NCBI GenBank assembly: GCA_030263615.1 | Contig: SZPH01000002.1 | Location: forward strand, 1-64,000 | Origin: Villigracilis sp900696595 | GTDB taxonomy: Bacteria > Chloroflexota > Anaerolineae > Anaerolineales > Villigracilaceae | Direction: 5' to 3' | Length of the DNA stretch: 64,000 nucleotides | Shown here: positions 26,421 through 35,315 of the stretch, in pieces | Layout: every line of letters starts with the position of its first letter | Numbering within the stretch: the stretch's first letter is position 1 | The notes under the pieces: model-generated | What the model was told of the DNA's origin: nothing | Seen by the model: the letters and a program-made list of their open reading frames with translations, nothing else | Database searches by the model: none | Program-made: the position numbers and the translations under genes

Positions 26421-27542
26421 ATGACCAAACTCCGCTTCAATCCCGACCTTATGAATGTTCCGCTTTATGTGGCGGGCAGGAGCATTCAAGAGATTCAGGA
26501 AAAGTTCGGGCTCGATAAAGTCGTCAAACTCGCTTCGAACGAAAGCCCCGTGGGACCGTCTCCGCTGGCGATACAAGCCGCGCTGGAAATGATGGAGGAG
26601 GCGCATCGTTACCCTGGCGTGGCGGACGGAGTCCTGCGGCGCAAACTGGCGAAAAAGTTCGGGCGCGGCTTCACCGAAGAAAATTTCCTGATCGGCAACG
26701 GCGCGACGGATTTGTTGCGGATGATCACGCAGGCGTTCACCTTCGACGGCGGCAACAACGTAATGGCAGACGCGACCTTCCCGATGTATCACATTCTGAC
26801 GACGACTTTCAGCGGCGAATGTCGCGTCGTTCCGCTGGATGCAAACCACCGCTTCAACCTCGACGGGACGCTCGCCGCCATAGACGACGATACGCGCATC
26901 GTTTTTCTTTGCACGCCGAACAACCCCACGGGGGCGATCATCACGCAGGGCGAATTCGACCGTTTCATGCGCGCGGTCCCCGAGCATGTGGTCGTCTTGA
27001 TGGACGAGTCGTATCACGACTATGTGACCGACCCGTCTCACGCGGAAAGTTTGGCGTACGTGGCGCAGGGACGCAACGTGATCGTGTTGCGGAGTTTCTC
27101 GAAGTCTTCGGGGCTGGCGAATCTGCGCGTGGGATACATGATCGCTCCCGCCGAGATCGCCGAGTATGTCCGCCATGCGTTGATGCCGTTCAACACCAGC
27201 GACATCGCCCTGGGCGCCGCGTCCGCCAGCATGGACGACGACGAGTACAACGAACGTCAGCGCAAAACAGTGTTGGATGGGCGCGAATATTTCCAGTCCG
27301 CTTTCGCCGATTTGGATTTACAGACCATTTCGAGTCAGGCGAACTTTGTCACGTTTCTTTCTCCGCCCATGGGTTCGGCGCGGCTGACGGAACTTTTACT
27401 GCAACGCGGATTCATCGTCCGCGAGTTGACGATGTTCGGGATGAAGAACGCCATCCGCGTGAGCGTGGGTCTGCCCGAAGAGAACGAAGCGTTTGTGGAG
27501 ACGCTCAAAAATATTTTGGAAACCGAAGGAGTTGCCGCGTGA
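26421..27542 (+). CDS. PLP aminotransferase (HisC-like), probable aromatic aminotransferase
   Basis: A 373-aa class I/II aminotransferase of the histidinol-phosphate type. Seen: KLASNESPVGPSP, GNGATDLLRM, CTPNNPTGA, DESYHDYV and the PLP lysine K228 in SFSKSSGLANLRVGY. The ATG at 26421 follows AAGGAG. HisC-like enzymes often act on aromatic amino acids; between the Mo hydroxylase and the mutase genes, conversion of tryptophan to indolepyruvate for IorAB is the likely task. The stop is embedded in the GTG start of the next gene. Confidence 0.87.
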   Translation: MTKLRFNPDLMNVPLYVAGRSIQEIQEKFGLDKVVKLASNESPVGPSPLAIQAALEMMEEAHRYPGVADGVLRRKLAKKFGRGFTEENFLIGNGATDLLRMITQAFTFDGGNNVMADATFPMYHILTTTFSGECRVVPLDANHRFNLDGTLAAIDDDTRIVFLCTPNNPTGAIITQGEFDRFMRAVPEHVVVLMDESYHDYVTDPSHAESLAYVAQGRNVIVLRSFSKSSGLANLRVGYMIAPAEIAEYVRHALMPFNTSDIALGAASASMDDDEYNERQRKTVLDGREYFQSAFADLDLQTISSQANFVTFLSPPMGSARLTELLLQRGFIVRELTMFGMKNAIRVSVGLPEENEAFVETLKNILETEGVAA

Positions 27543-27973
27543 CGTACATCAAACGCATCGAACGGGTCGCGCTCGCTGTGTCGAATCTGGAAGAGGCGAA
27601 GAAGTTTTTCGAGGATTGGTTCGGCGCGAAATTTCACGACGAGGAAAATATCGAAGACATGGGCATCCGTTATCGCCCATTTGAAGTCGGCGAGAGCCTG
27701 ATGGAACTGCTCGAACCGACGCGCGAAGACAGCCCTGTGGCGAAGTTCCTCAAACGCAACGGCGGACCTGGCGTGCATCACATCACCTACGAGGTGGACG
27801 ATTTGGATGAAGCCATCGCGGAACTTGAACGGCGCGGCGGACGCATCGCCTATCGTCACACCTACGCGCCTGGCGTCACGTTCGAAGGCAAGGTCTGGCG
27901 CGAGGCGTTTGTGCATCCGAAAGATTCGTTCGGCGTGTTGATTCATCTGGCGGAGAAGAAACCGATTGCGTAA
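27539..27973 (+). CDS. Methylmalonyl-CoA epimerase-like VOC protein with altered metal ligands
   Basis: 144 aa starting at GTG 27539 with AAGGAG 7 nt upstream; it overlaps the aminotransferase stop (GTGA). The stretch MELLEPTREDSPVAKFLKRNGGPGVHHITYEVDD closely follows methylmalonyl-CoA epimerases. Two of the four metal ligands differ: the N-terminal DHIxIAV-type His is Arg (IERVALAV) and the last Glu (VLxEL) is His (VLIHL). It may epimerise an aryl-substituted succinyl- or malonyl-CoA for the B12 mutase, or have lost metal-dependent activity. Confidence 0.82.
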   Translation: MTYIKRIERVALAVSNLEEAKKFFEDWFGAKFHDEENIEDMGIRYRPFEVGESLMELLEPTREDSPVAKFLKRNGGPGVHHITYEVDDLDEAIAELERRGGRIAYRHTYAPGVTFEGKVWREAFVHPKDSFGVLIHLAEKKPIA

Positions 27974-28234
27974 TCGGCGTTCTCTTACGCCGATGCCCCG
28001 CACGGGGATGAACCCCCGTGCTATTCCTACGAAGTCCGCTGAAGCGGACTGGAAGTCGGCTTTGTAATGGTATCCCAACCGTAAACGTTTGGGCGGGCGA
28101 AAACCATCCACGAATTACGACCACGAATAAACGAATGCGAGCGGGCACATTCGAGAATTCGTGAATCATTCGTGGACGGTTTGCCAGAACAACAATAAAC
28201 CTTGCTTTGTAAAGCAGACGAAGCCTTTCACTCC
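27974..28234. repeat. Intergenic palindromes before the CoA-transferase gene
   Basis: Contains the gaagtccgctgaagcggact palindrome (near 28027) and a hairpin element at 28107-28177 whose ends read tccacgaatta and attcgtggac. A second copy of the latter at 35471-35566 has an extra palindrome inserted. Confidence 0.65.
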
Positions 28235-29428
28235 ATGAACCATTTCGACTCCCTCACCGTCCTCACCCTCGAGCAGGCGACGACGCTTCCGTACATGACC
28301 TTGAAACTGGTCATGGATGGGATGCGCGTCATCCGCCTTGAGTCGCCTCCGCGCGGCGACCCGAACCGCTGGGTCGGTCCGCAGGTGTTGAGCGAGTCGG
28401 ACGGCTTCGAGTCTGGGATGAACGCGTATTTTCTCCCCAACAATCTGGGCAAGGAATCCATCACGCTCAACCTGGCGGATCAGGCGGGACAGGAGTTGTT
28501 GCATCGCTTGATCCGCGAAACGCCGATTGACATCTTCGCCACGAACCAGCGTCCCGATTCGTATCGGAAATTGGGGATTGACTACGAAACCCTGAGCGCT
28601 CTCAAGCCCGATCTGATCTGGGTCGGCATCACGGGTTTTGGACCGTCAAGTAACGAAGCGGCGTACGATCCCATCCTGCAAGCCCGCGCGGGATTCATGG
28701 AACTGACTGGCGAACCCGACGGCGACCCGATGGTCTTCGGTTTGCCGATGGTGGACTTGGGCGCGGGCGAACACGCCTACGGTTTGGTGATGAAGGCGTT
28801 GTATCACAAAGTCGTCACGGGCGAAGGCGCGCGGCTCGATATTTCGATGTTCCAATCCGCCGTCTCGTGGATGGTCTCGCCCGTCATGCTCTCGCACAGT
28901 TTTGACGTGAAGTCATCCCGCCACGGCAACACGCATCAATTCTTCGCGCCCGTGTCGGTCTACCCGACTTCGGACGGATTCGTCTATCTCGCTGTAGGCA
29001 ACGACCGTCAATGGGAGGCGTTGACTCAGCAAGCGGGATTTGAATCGCTTGCGGACGAAAAATACATCCACAACGCGGGTCGCATCGCGGACGCGCATGG
29101 ACTCAACGAAAGATTGAGCGCCATTTTGAAAAAACATTCCACCGCCGAGATGACCGACCTGTGCAAGAGAATCGGCGTGCCAGTCTCCGCCGTCAACCGC
29201 ATCGCGGACGTGTGCGCCGACCCGTTGATCGCGGACTCTCTGGTCAAGGCGCGCGATCCGCGAACTGGAACTGAAATCGCAATATCGCCGCCCGCGGTCA
29301 TCTCCGCGTATTTGAAAGAAAAAGGCTTGACGCTGAATTTCCCTCCGCGTTTGGGCGAACATAACGCCAGAGTATTCGATGCGCTGGGTTGCGATGTGGA
29401 TGAATTGCAGGCGAAAGGAATTATCTAA
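28235..29428 (+). CDS. Family III CoA-transferase (CaiB/BaiF), candidate 2-aminophenylsuccinyl-CoA transferase
   Basis: A 397-aa family III CoA-transferase; the acyl-carrying Asp is D174 in LPMVDLGAGEHAYG. The ATG at 28235 is chosen over an upstream in-frame TTG. Family III enzymes exchange CoA between acids, often with succinyl-CoA. In anaerobic indoleacetate degradation of Aromatoleum the phenylsuccinyl-CoA transferase IaaL belongs to this family. Its place between the epimerase-like, dehydrogenase and mutase genes fits that step: activation of 2-aminophenylsuccinate. Confidence 0.85.
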   Translation: MNHFDSLTVLTLEQATTLPYMTLKLVMDGMRVIRLESPPRGDPNRWVGPQVLSESDGFESGMNAYFLPNNLGKESITLNLADQAGQELLHRLIRETPIDIFATNQRPDSYRKLGIDYETLSALKPDLIWVGITGFGPSSNEAAYDPILQARAGFMELTGEPDGDPMVFGLPMVDLGAGEHAYGLVMKALYHKVVTGEGARLDISMFQSAVSWMVSPVMLSHSFDVKSSRHGNTHQFFAPVSVYPTSDGFVYLAVGNDRQWEALTQQAGFESLADEKYIHNAGRIADAHGLNERLSAILKKHSTAEMTDLCKRIGVPVSAVNRIADVCADPLIADSLVKARDPRTGTEIAISPPAVISAYLKEKGLTLNFPPRLGEHNARVFDALGCDVDELQAKGII

Positions 29429-29430
29429 TG

Positions 29431-29509
29431 TCATTGCGAGTCCCGAAGGGGCGAAGCAATCTCCTCGTAAGTAACAGGGGATTGCTTCGCAAAGAACGCT
29501 CGCAATGAC
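29431..29509. repeat. tcattgcgag hairpin repeat, copy 1
   Basis: A long imperfect palindrome with outer arms tcattgcgag and ctcgcaatga and inner arms gcgaagcaatctcct / ggggattgcttcgc. Other copies: 39360-39448, 45350-45443, 49626-49724, and half a copy at 50651-50699. Confidence 0.75.
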
Positions 29510-29530
29510 ATTTCAAACACAGGCTAACCA

Positions 29531-30688
29531 ATGGACTTATTACTCACCGACGAACAAAAACGATTCCGCGACTCCGTCCGCAATTTTGTGGATAAGGAAG
29601 TCGTCCCTGCCGCGCAGGAGATGGACGAGAAGGGCGAGTTTCCGCGCGCCCTGTTTGGGCGTTGCGCCGCGAACGGCTACTTCGCCTTGCGCTATCCCGA
29701 ATCCGTCGGCGGCATGGACGCGGACTTCCTCACCTATTGCCTGATGATGGAAGAGATCGCGCGCGGTTCGCTTTCGCTGGGGGCGGCGGTCGCCATGCAG
29801 ACGTTGATGGGCACAGATTTGGTCGCGCGCTTCGGCACGGACGATCATCGTCAGCGCCTGCTTGCTCCCGCGTTGCGCGGCGAAAAGATCGGCACGATTG
29901 CGATGACCGAACCCGACTTCGGCTCCGACCTGGGCGGCATCACGACGCGCGCGATCCAAATGGACGACGGCTGGGAGGTCACGGGACGCAAGATGTGGAT
30001 CACCTCCGCGACAGTAGCGGACTTCTTCACCGTCGCCGCAAAAACGGACCCTGAGGCTGGCTTCAAAGGAATTGACTTTTTTCTCGTCGAGAAGGAACGC
30101 GCGGGCGTGCGGGTCGGGCGCAAGATCGAGAAGATGGGCGTGCGCGCGTCGGAGACCTCCGAGTTGATTCTGGAGCGCGTGCGAGTCCCAGCCGAGAACA
30201 TGCTCGGCAAACAAGGGACGGGATTCAAGAATCTGGGCGACATCCTGTGCCAGATCCGCGTAATGACGGGCGCGCTGGCGCTCGGTCTGGGTGAAGCGGC
30301 GTTGAGGTCGTCCATCAAATATTCCAACGAAAGAGTGCAGTCTGGTCAGACGATTGCAAACTATCAAGCCGTCTCGCACAAGATCGCCGAGATAGGTACG
30401 CGGCTGGAGGCGGCGCGCGCGCTGGTCTATCAAGCCGCAATGGACATTGACGCGGGGCGCAAGGATGTCAGGATCGCTTCGATGGCGAAACTGTTTTCGA
30501 CCGAAACTGCCAACTTCATCGCCGATGAATGTACCCGCATCCACGGCAGTTACGGCTTCGCGATGGAATACGACGCGCAACGTTACTACCGCGACGCGCG
30601 ATTTTTGTTATACGGCGGCGGCACGTCCGAAGTCTTGCGCAACGTCATCTCAAAAGCGATGGGCGCGCCTGAATCAAAAAAAGCGTAG
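29531..30688 (+). CDS. Acyl-CoA dehydrogenase lacking both usual catalytic glutamates
   Basis: A 385-aa FAD acyl-CoA dehydrogenase with TEPDFGSDLGG, WITSATVADFF, the YSNERVQSGQTIANYQAVSHK helix and the C-terminal HGSYGFAMEYDAQRYYRD. The usual base site reads YGGGTSE, with G363 in place of Glu, and the alternative site used by isovaleryl-CoA dehydrogenase (LDxER) reads LCQIR, with I242. If the substrate is 2-aminobenzylmalonyl-CoA, decarboxylation itself would create the carbanion, and no base would be needed. In the known indoleacetate route a benzylmalonyl-CoA dehydrogenase (IaaF) does this step. Confidence 0.87.
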   Translation: MDLLLTDEQKRFRDSVRNFVDKEVVPAAQEMDEKGEFPRALFGRCAANGYFALRYPESVGGMDADFLTYCLMMEEIARGSLSLGAAVAMQTLMGTDLVARFGTDDHRQRLLAPALRGEKIGTIAMTEPDFGSDLGGITTRAIQMDDGWEVTGRKMWITSATVADFFTVAAKTDPEAGFKGIDFFLVEKERAGVRVGRKIEKMGVRASETSELILERVRVPAENMLGKQGTGFKNLGDILCQIRVMTGALALGLGEAALRSSIKYSNERVQSGQTIANYQAVSHKIAEIGTRLEAARALVYQAAMDIDAGRKDVRIASMAKLFSTETANFIADECTRIHGSYGFAMEYDAQRYYRDARFLLYGGGTSEVLRNVISKAMGAPESKKA

Positions 30689-30969
30689 CGTACCGCAAAC
30701 TTCAGTTTGCGCTTTGCGCGGGCAAGATAAATCTTGCCGTACTCCAAACTTCAGTTTGCGCTTGTGCAGATAAGAGATTGTACTTTTCCAAATAAATCGA
30801 GTAATAACCTTGGCATGGATAAGCCAAGAGAAAACCACTGAGACGCGGAGACACAGAGAAATTAAAACTCCGTGACTCAGTGTCTCAGTGGTTCAAAGCG
30901 GATTGCTCGAATAATTTGCTGTTCTGCAAAATATTGCGGCGCGAACCGCATTGATAAGGAAATAACAAT
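30689..30969. repeat. Small palindromes and MITE-like copy 3
   Basis: taccgcaaacttcagtttgcg (near 30691), ggcaagataaatcttgcc and a second aaacttcagtttgcg precede the third MITE-like element (about 30775-30939). Its inner palindrome is at 30834-30898. It ends about 30 nt before the next ATG. Confidence 0.65.
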
Positions 30970-31377
30970 ATGCCAAACAAACCCATTCGAGTTTTGATCG
31001 CCAAACCTGGCTTGGACGGTCACGACCGCGGCGCGCGGCTGGTCACGCTGGCGTTGCGCGACGCGGGCTTTGAGGTCATCTACCCAGGGCTTCATCAGAC
31101 CGTTCCCAAGATTGTCGAGACTGCGCTTCAAGAGGACGTAGACGTGATCGGCTTGTCCATTCTCTCGGGCGCGCACCTGCCCATCGCGGAGAAATTGATG
31201 AACGAACTCCGCGCGGCGGGCATGGACGACAAACTCGTCATCGTCGGCGGCAACATCCCCGAACAGGACATCCCCGCGTTGAAAGCGCTCGGCGTGGCGG
31301 GCGTGTTTCCCAGCAGCAGCAGGTTTGAGGAAATCGTCGCGTTTATTCAAAGTAACGTGGCAGATAAAGTTCCTTAA
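30970..31377 (+). CDS. B12-binding small subunit of a methylmalonyl-CoA-mutase-type enzyme
   Basis: A 135-aa cobalamin-binding protein with DGHDRG (H18 as lower cobalt ligand), LSILSGAH and VIVGGNIP, the standard B12 domain of acyl-CoA mutases. The catalytic domain is the separate gene that follows, so this is the two-subunit form. SD AAGGAAAT is 6 nt or so before ATG. It likely serves the carbon-skeleton rearrangement of 2-aminophenylsuccinyl-CoA; ordinary methylmalonyl-CoA metabolism is the alternative. Confidence 0.92.
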   Translation: MPNKPIRVLIAKPGLDGHDRGARLVTLALRDAGFEVIYPGLHQTVPKIVETALQEDVDVIGLSILSGAHLPIAEKLMNELRAAGMDDKLVIVGGNIPEQDIPALKALGVAGVFPSSSRFEEIVAFIQSNVADKVP

Positions 31378-31469
31378 ACACGAAGTACACAAAGGTCACG
31401 AAGGAAGTTCCTTAAATCCTTTGTGTACTTCGTGTCGCTTCGACAGGCTCAGCGCAAGCCTTTGTGTTT
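31378..31469. repeat. Hairpin repeat with nested micro-palindrome
   Basis: Left arm acgaagtacacaaaggt, right arm tttgtgtacttcgtgt...cctttgtgtt. The right arm is interrupted at 31436-31458 by cgcttcgacaggctcagcgcaag. The related element at 43418-43497 is uninterrupted there. Confidence 0.7.
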
Positions 31470-31496
31470 GAAAAAGTTTTGCCCATAGGAGTTTCA

Positions 31497-33098
31497 ATGG
31501 CAGACAAAATTCGAGATGTGATTTTGGAATCGGGCATTCCCGTCAAACCCGTGTACGGTCCCGAAGACCTGAGCGGGATTGACCCCGCGCAAGACATCGG
31601 CAAGCCTGGCGAATTTCCGTTTACGCGCGGGATTCATCCGCTGATGTATCGTCAGCGTCCGTTCACCATGCGCCAGTACGCGGGGTTCGGAATGCCGCAT
31701 GAGACCAATCAACGCTTCAAGTTCCTGATCGAAAACGGACAGAACGCCCTCAACGTGGCGTTCGATCTTCCGACCCAAATGGGACTCGACTCCAGCGACC
31801 CGCTCGCGGAAGGGGAGGTCGGGCGCGTCGGCATGGCGGTGGACACGCTGGCGGATATGGAGGTCGCTTTCGCAGGCATCCCCATTGACCAGATCAGCGT
31901 CTCGCTTACCATCAACGCGGTCGCCGCGCCGATCATGGCGATGTACTTCGTCGTCGCCGAGAAACAGGGCGTGCCGTTGAATCAAGTGCGCGGCACGGCG
32001 CAGAACGACATCCTCAAGGAATACATCGGGCGCGGCGCGTGGATCTTTCCCGTCGAGCCAGCCGTCCGCTTGATCGGCGACACGATCGAATTTTGCGCGC
32101 GCAACGCGCCGAAGTATTATCCCGTTTCGGTGTGCGGATACCACATCCGCGAGTCGGGCGCGAACCCCGTGCAGGAGATCGCCTACGCCTACGCCATCGC
32201 CAAGGAATACATCAGGCGCGGATTGGGGCGCGGTCTGGGCATAGACGAATTTGCGGGACAGATTTCGTTCAATCTCGACATCTACGGCAACTTCTTCGAG
32301 CAGATCGCAAAGTTCCGCGCGGCGCGGCGCTTGTGGGCGCGAATTATGAAAGATGAATTCGGGGCGCAGAATCCCAGTACGATGATGATGAAGATGATCG
32401 CGGGCGGGGGCGGAGGCGGTTTGACCATCGAACAACCCGAAAACAACATCGTGCGCGGCGCGTACTACGCGCTCATCTCCGCCCTCTCTGGCACGCAGAC
32501 GATGGCGCTGTGCAGTTACGACGAAGCCTACACCATCCCCACCGAAAAAGCCGCGTTGATCTCGTTGCGCACCATGCAAATCTTGATCGAGGAAATGGGC
32601 ATCGCCGACACGGTGGATCCGCTCGGCGGTTCATACTACGTGGAGAGTCTGACCAGCGAATTCGAGAAACGCATCTCCGCTGAGATTCAACGCGTGGACG
32701 ACGAGTGGGGCGGAATCGTGGAAGCCGTCAGCGGGGGAATCGTTCAAGGGGAGGTGGCGCGTCAAGCCTACAGGTTTGAGAAAGGCATCCAGGACGGGAG
32801 CATCCCGAAGGTCGGGGTGAACCGCTTCCGCATGGAGGAGGAACAGCGCGACGTGGCGCTTCATCCCTACGACCCGAAGCAGGCGGAAGAGTCGATTCGA
32901 CGAACGGCGGAAGTGATTGCGGCTCGTGACGCAGGGACGGTTGAGTCTGCCCTGCAAAAAGTGCGCGACGCGGCGGCGAACGGACACAACACCATGCCCG
33001 CGCTGATCGAAGCCGTGCGCGCCTACGCCACGATTGGCGAAATCACCAAAACGCTGAAGGAAGTCTTCGGCGAATATGCGGAGCAGGTGAAGTTGTAG
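31497..33098 (+). CDS. Acyl-CoA mutase large subunit (methylmalonyl-CoA mutase type)
   Basis: A 533-aa catalytic subunit. The ATG at 31497 follows AGGAG by 5 nt. Residues matching the methylmalonyl-CoA mutase carboxylate-binding pair are kept: Y61 in RQYAGFG and R179 in KEYIGRGAW; isobutyryl- and 2-hydroxyisobutyryl-CoA mutases differ here. H216 in GYHIRESG matches the catalytic His. The substrate thus should carry a free carboxylate, as do succinyl-CoA and 2-aminophenylsuccinyl-CoA. With the HyuAB, CoA-transferase and dehydrogenase genes around, the aryl substrate is favoured. No MeaB-type chaperone is in the window. Confidence 0.9.
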   Translation: MADKIRDVILESGIPVKPVYGPEDLSGIDPAQDIGKPGEFPFTRGIHPLMYRQRPFTMRQYAGFGMPHETNQRFKFLIENGQNALNVAFDLPTQMGLDSSDPLAEGEVGRVGMAVDTLADMEVAFAGIPIDQISVSLTINAVAAPIMAMYFVVAEKQGVPLNQVRGTAQNDILKEYIGRGAWIFPVEPAVRLIGDTIEFCARNAPKYYPVSVCGYHIRESGANPVQEIAYAYAIAKEYIRRGLGRGLGIDEFAGQISFNLDIYGNFFEQIAKFRAARRLWARIMKDEFGAQNPSTMMMKMIAGGGGGGLTIEQPENNIVRGAYYALISALSGTQTMALCSYDEAYTIPTEKAALISLRTMQILIEEMGIADTVDPLGGSYYVESLTSEFEKRISAEIQRVDDEWGGIVEAVSGGIVQGEVARQAYRFEKGIQDGSIPKVGVNRFRMEEEQRDVALHPYDPKQAEESIRRTAEVIAARDAGTVESALQKVRDAAANGHNTMPALIEAVRAYATIGEITKTLKEVFGEYAEQVKL

Positions 33099-33138
33099 GA
33101 TTCAACTCAATGCGCAACTCTTTTCGTAAATACATTTA

Positions 33139-33217
33139 TTGGACGCAGATAAACGCTGACGACGCTGATTCAAAAAGAAAAATCCGCGTTTATCTGCGTT
33201 CATCAGCGTCCCATTAA
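33139..33217. repeat. gacgcagataaacgctga hairpin repeat, copy 1
   Basis: Imperfect palindrome: ggacgcagataaacgctgac near 33141 against gcgtttatctgcgttcatcagcgtcc near 33186-33213. A related copy is at 48472-48545. Confidence 0.65.
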
Positions 33218-33236
33218 GGTAATAGCAGGAGAACCC

Positions 33237-35315
33237 ATGCGGCTTGGATGCGACATCGGCGGGACGTTCACCGATTTTGTACTACTCGACGATGAAACGG
33301 GCGGGATCAAAGTTTACAAATGCCTCACCACCCCAGGCGACCCGTCCGACGCGGTGGAAGAGGGCGTGCGCGCGCTGGCAGAGCGCGTGCCTGAACTCGC
33401 GGGAAAAATGAAAGAAGTGATTCACGGCACGACGCTCGTGATCAACGCCATCATCGAACGCAAAGGCGCGTTGACGGGTTTGATCACAACCGAAGGATTC
33501 CGCGACGTGCTTGAACTCGGGCGCGAGACTCGCTACGCGCCGTATGATGTCTTCGCCGAATTTCCCAAGCCGCTCGTCCCGCGTCCCTTGCGGATGGAAG
33601 TCAGCGAGCGTTTACGCGCCGATGGCAGCGTGTTGAAACCGTTGGACGTAAATCAAGCGACCGAAACGGTTCGCTCGTTGAAAAATGCAGACGTCAAATC
33701 CATCGCCGTGTGTTTGCTCAACTCGTTTGAAAATCCCGCGCACGAACTGGCGATCAAAGAAATCATCGCGAAGGAATTTCCAGAAGTTTCCATCTCCACG
33801 TCGTATGAAGTCCTGCCGCAGATCCGCGAGTACGAACGCACCAGCACGACCGTCGCCAACGCCTATGTCAAGCCGTTGACGGAAAGTTATCTGCGAAAAC
33901 TTTCCAAGCGATTAAGTTCGCTCGGCTTCGGCGGACGACTGTTCATCATGCTCTCCAGCGGCGGCATCACGTCCGTCGAAACGGCGGCGGAGTTTCCCGT
34001 CCGCATCATCGAATCGGGTCCGACGGCGGCGGTCATTGCGGGAGAATATTTCAGCCGCCTCTTTGATTTGCCCGAAATGTTCTGCTTCGACATGGGCGGC
34101 ACGACCGCCAAGTCCTGTTTGATTCAAGGCGGAGTCGCGGGCGTCGTCCCAACTTTTGAAGTGGGCAGAGTCCAACGGTTCATGAAGGGAAGCGGACTCA
34201 CGATTCAAGTCCCAGTTGTGGATTTGATGGAGATCGGCGCGGGCGGCGGGAGCATCGCGCACGTCTCGCGTCTTGGCACTCTGCAAGTCGGTCCCGAAAG
34301 TTCGGGCGCGGAGCCAGGTCCCATTTGTTATGGGCGCGGCGGAAAACTGCCCACCGTCACCGACGCGGATCTTTTGCTCGGCTATCTCGACGCGAAATAT
34401 TTTTTGGGCGGCGAGATGAAACTCGATCTCGATGCGGCGCGGCGCGGCGTGGAGGAGCAAATCGCAAAGCCGCTCGGCGTTTCGTACATTCAAGCGGTCT
34501 GGGGCATTCACGATCTCATCAACGAGACGATGGCGGCGGCGGCGAAGACTCACATCGCGGAGCGCGGCGGCAATCCAAAAGTCGTGACCGTTGCGGCGTT
34601 CGGCGGCGCGGGTCCCGTCCATGCCTATGGCTTGGCTCGCAAACTCGGCGCGCCGAAGGTCATCGTTCCCCCCAACGCGGGGGTCGGTTCGGCGATGGGA
34701 TTTTTCACAGCCCCGCGCGCCTTCGATCTAGTCCGTAGTCACAAAACCCCTCTGCTCGGCGCGGACTTCGACGAGATCGAATCCCTTTTCCGCGCGATGG
34801 AAGCGGAGGGCGAACGCACGTTGCGGACTGCTGGCGCGACGGATGAGATTTCCTTCGCCCGCTCGGTGGACGCCCGCTTCATCGGTCAAGGCTCGGAGAC
34901 GAACCTGCTTCTATCTCCTCAGCCTTTTCCTTCGCTGAATCCTTCCGACCTGCGCCGTCAGTTCGATCAAAATTATGAGCGCCTCTACGGGCGGACGTAT
35001 CCCGAAATCCCCATCGAGTTCGTCAACTTCCGAGTCCGCGCCAGTTTGCCCGCGCACCCGTTGAAACTGCAAAAATTGGACGCGCGCGCAGGCGACATCG
35101 CGCAAGCCTTCAAAGGCGAGCGCCTGGCGTTCTCTGGCGACGCAAAGGATTTCATCCCGTTCACCGTCTACGACCGATACAAGTTGTATCCTGGCGCGGA
35201 ATTCCCAGGTCCCGCTATCATCGAAGAACGCGAATCCACCATCATCGTCGGCGAAGGCGCAACCGTTTCGGTGGATCAATACGGATTCCTATGGATGGAA
35301 ATGCCGACGGAGTAA
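33237..35315 (+). CDS. hyuA: HyuA-type ATP-dependent hydantoinase/oxoprolinase/carboxylase subunit
   Basis: A 692-aa HyuA-family protein: N-terminal actin-like motif CDIGGTFTDFVLLD, HGTTLVINAI near residue 62, and GPTAAVIAGEY plus DMGGTTAKSCL in the middle. The family uses ATP to open lactam rings (5-oxoproline, N-methylhydantoin) or to carboxylate ketones with HyuB. In the betaproteobacterial indoleacetate pathway an ATP-dependent enzyme of this kind opens oxindoleacetate to 2-aminophenylsuccinate, which would fit the present neighbours. The partner gene follows after a repeat-filled gap. SD AGGAG is about 6 nt before ATG. Confidence 0.88.
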   Translation: MRLGCDIGGTFTDFVLLDDETGGIKVYKCLTTPGDPSDAVEEGVRALAERVPELAGKMKEVIHGTTLVINAIIERKGALTGLITTEGFRDVLELGRETRYAPYDVFAEFPKPLVPRPLRMEVSERLRADGSVLKPLDVNQATETVRSLKNADVKSIAVCLLNSFENPAHELAIKEIIAKEFPEVSISTSYEVLPQIREYERTSTTVANAYVKPLTESYLRKLSKRLSSLGFGGRLFIMLSSGGITSVETAAEFPVRIIESGPTAAVIAGEYFSRLFDLPEMFCFDMGGTTAKSCLIQGGVAGVVPTFEVGRVQRFMKGSGLTIQVPVVDLMEIGAGGGSIAHVSRLGTLQVGPESSGAEPGPICYGRGGKLPTVTDADLLLGYLDAKYFLGGEMKLDLDAARRGVEEQIAKPLGVSYIQAVWGIHDLINETMAAAAKTHIAERGGNPKVVTVAAFGGAGPVHAYGLARKLGAPKVIVPPNAGVGSAMGFFTAPRAFDLVRSHKTPLLGADFDEIESLFRAMEAEGERTLRTAGATDEISFARSVDARFIGQGSETNLLLSPQPFPSLNPSDLRRQFDQNYERLYGRTYPEIPIEFVNFRVRASLPAHPLKLQKLDARAGDIAQAFKGERLAFSGDAKDFIPFTVYDRYKLYPGAEFPGPAIIEERESTIIVGEGATVSVDQYGFLWMEMPTE

